Assembly: GCA_026413225.1 (NCBI GenBank)
Contig: CM048552.1
Location: 45,585,001-45,649,000 of the forward strand
DNA length: 64,000 bases
Reading direction: 5' to 3'
DNA from: Otis tarda
Taxonomy: Eukaryota; Chordata; Aves; Otidiformes; Otididae
The position numbers were made by a program, and so were the translations under genes. The notes under the pieces were generated by a model that did no database searches, was not told where the DNA came from, and saw only the letters and a program-made list of their open reading frames with translations. Position 1 is the first letter of the stretch, and each line of letters opens with the position of its first letter. Positions 63,481 to 64,000 of this stretch are shown in pieces.

Positions 63481-63944
63481 AATAGCCTACAGCCTGATTT
63501 GAAATTAATTCAATCAGTGTATATGATAAATGAAGGAGGAAGAGACATCTTGAAACTTACTATGAAGTAATACATTATTCAAAGCAGGTGAAAGGTAAAA
63601 GGAAAGTCACTTTAATCTATAAACTTGTTGTGAACAATGGTTATTGAAAGAAAACGTGTAATGGGGTCAGAAAAGTTATGCAAGTTAAGCTCATAATGAA
63701 CAGAAAAAAAAAACCCTTTCTGAATAGAAGATCTCAGGGAGCTTGGTGAGGTTGCAGAAATCACCATTAACTCAGTGTAAATGTTTTTAGGATGAGAAAA
63801 AAAAAGTCTATATAATGAACCATCTGTGACTTGATTTGATACCTTTGTGGACATTACTTCTCTGGAGAGCATTTTTTTTCAGTGTTTGCTTTTTTATTTC
63901 TCCCTGAAATGCTTCTACATAGGCATTTAAACTACCTTGGAAGC

Positions 63945-64000
63945 TGAGGAGCTGTAGTTCAATGGTTGAGTCTGTACTATGTAAGAATTACAATGCTCTG
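63945..64000 (+). mobile_element. Candidate tRNA-derived SINE head, cut by window end
   Basis: GAGCTGTAGTTCAATGGTTG contains TAGTTCAATGG (63955-63965), which fits the Pol III A-box consensus TRGYNNARNNG, in a context like the 5' part of a tRNA (a G-rich start and then GAG after the box). The expected B box GGTTCRANYCC would lie at or beyond the window end, so the call cannot be completed here. A chance A-box match remains possible. Confidence 0.3.

Overview
This window looks like avian nuclear DNA, probably from a neoavian bird. The main evidence is a set of CR1 (chicken repeat 1) LINE copies that end in the typical ATTCTATG-type 3' tail. Two long terminal repeats (LTRs) resemble an avian endogenous retrovirus group that I recall as ERVL-like. 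The rest is AT-rich, stop-dense, single-copy DNA with low repeat content: recognised CR1 plus LTR sequence covers about 9% of the window by my coordinates. No bacterial, phage or plasmid feature is present. I found no convincing complete host gene, tRNA, rRNA or CRISPR array. The window reads as a gene desert or the interior of very long introns, so nearly every open frame in it is chance or lies inside a repeat.

Layout. 1-13.9 kb: AT-rich unique sequence with a GC-richer island containing a strong hairpin (4856-4900), an exon-like segment with an Ig-like peptide (5042-5296), and a possible small LTR scrap near 12.65 kb. 14-23 kb: an old degenerate CR1-like copy, two CR1 3' fragments (16.3 and 18.3 kb) and a well-preserved minus-strand CR1 (22.07-22.58 kb) with the C-terminal end of its ORF2. 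29.15-30.29 kb: a nearly complete GC-rich solo LTR on the plus strand, with TATA-like and AATAAA signals. 33.67-34.57 kb: a second copy of the same LTR, inverted and missing about 225 bp of its 5' part. It abuts a minus-strand CR1 (34.59-35.2 kb). The two LTRs are an inverted pair with 908 bp in common around a 3.4 kb spacer that has no viral genes.

36-42.3 kb: three more CR1 copies. The one at 38.0 kb carries an in-frame 21-bp tandem duplication at its 5' end. The one at 41.5 kb is the longest. A repeat-plus-hairpin cluster lies at 41.1 kb and simple repeats at 37.4 and 40.4 kb. 42.3-64 kb: mostly unassigned sequence with a degenerate microsatellite field (46.0-46.2 kb), three short CR1 tails (47.0, 56.1, 59.2 kb), a possible conserved noncoding stretch containing a nuclear-receptor DR1 motif (63.2-63.5 kb), and a Pol III A-box-like sequence cut by the window end.

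No set of genes works together here. The most informative structure is the inverted LTR pair, whose divergence is strongly clustered. I found no undescribed biological system and do not claim one. Family names rest on recognition from memory, without database searches.
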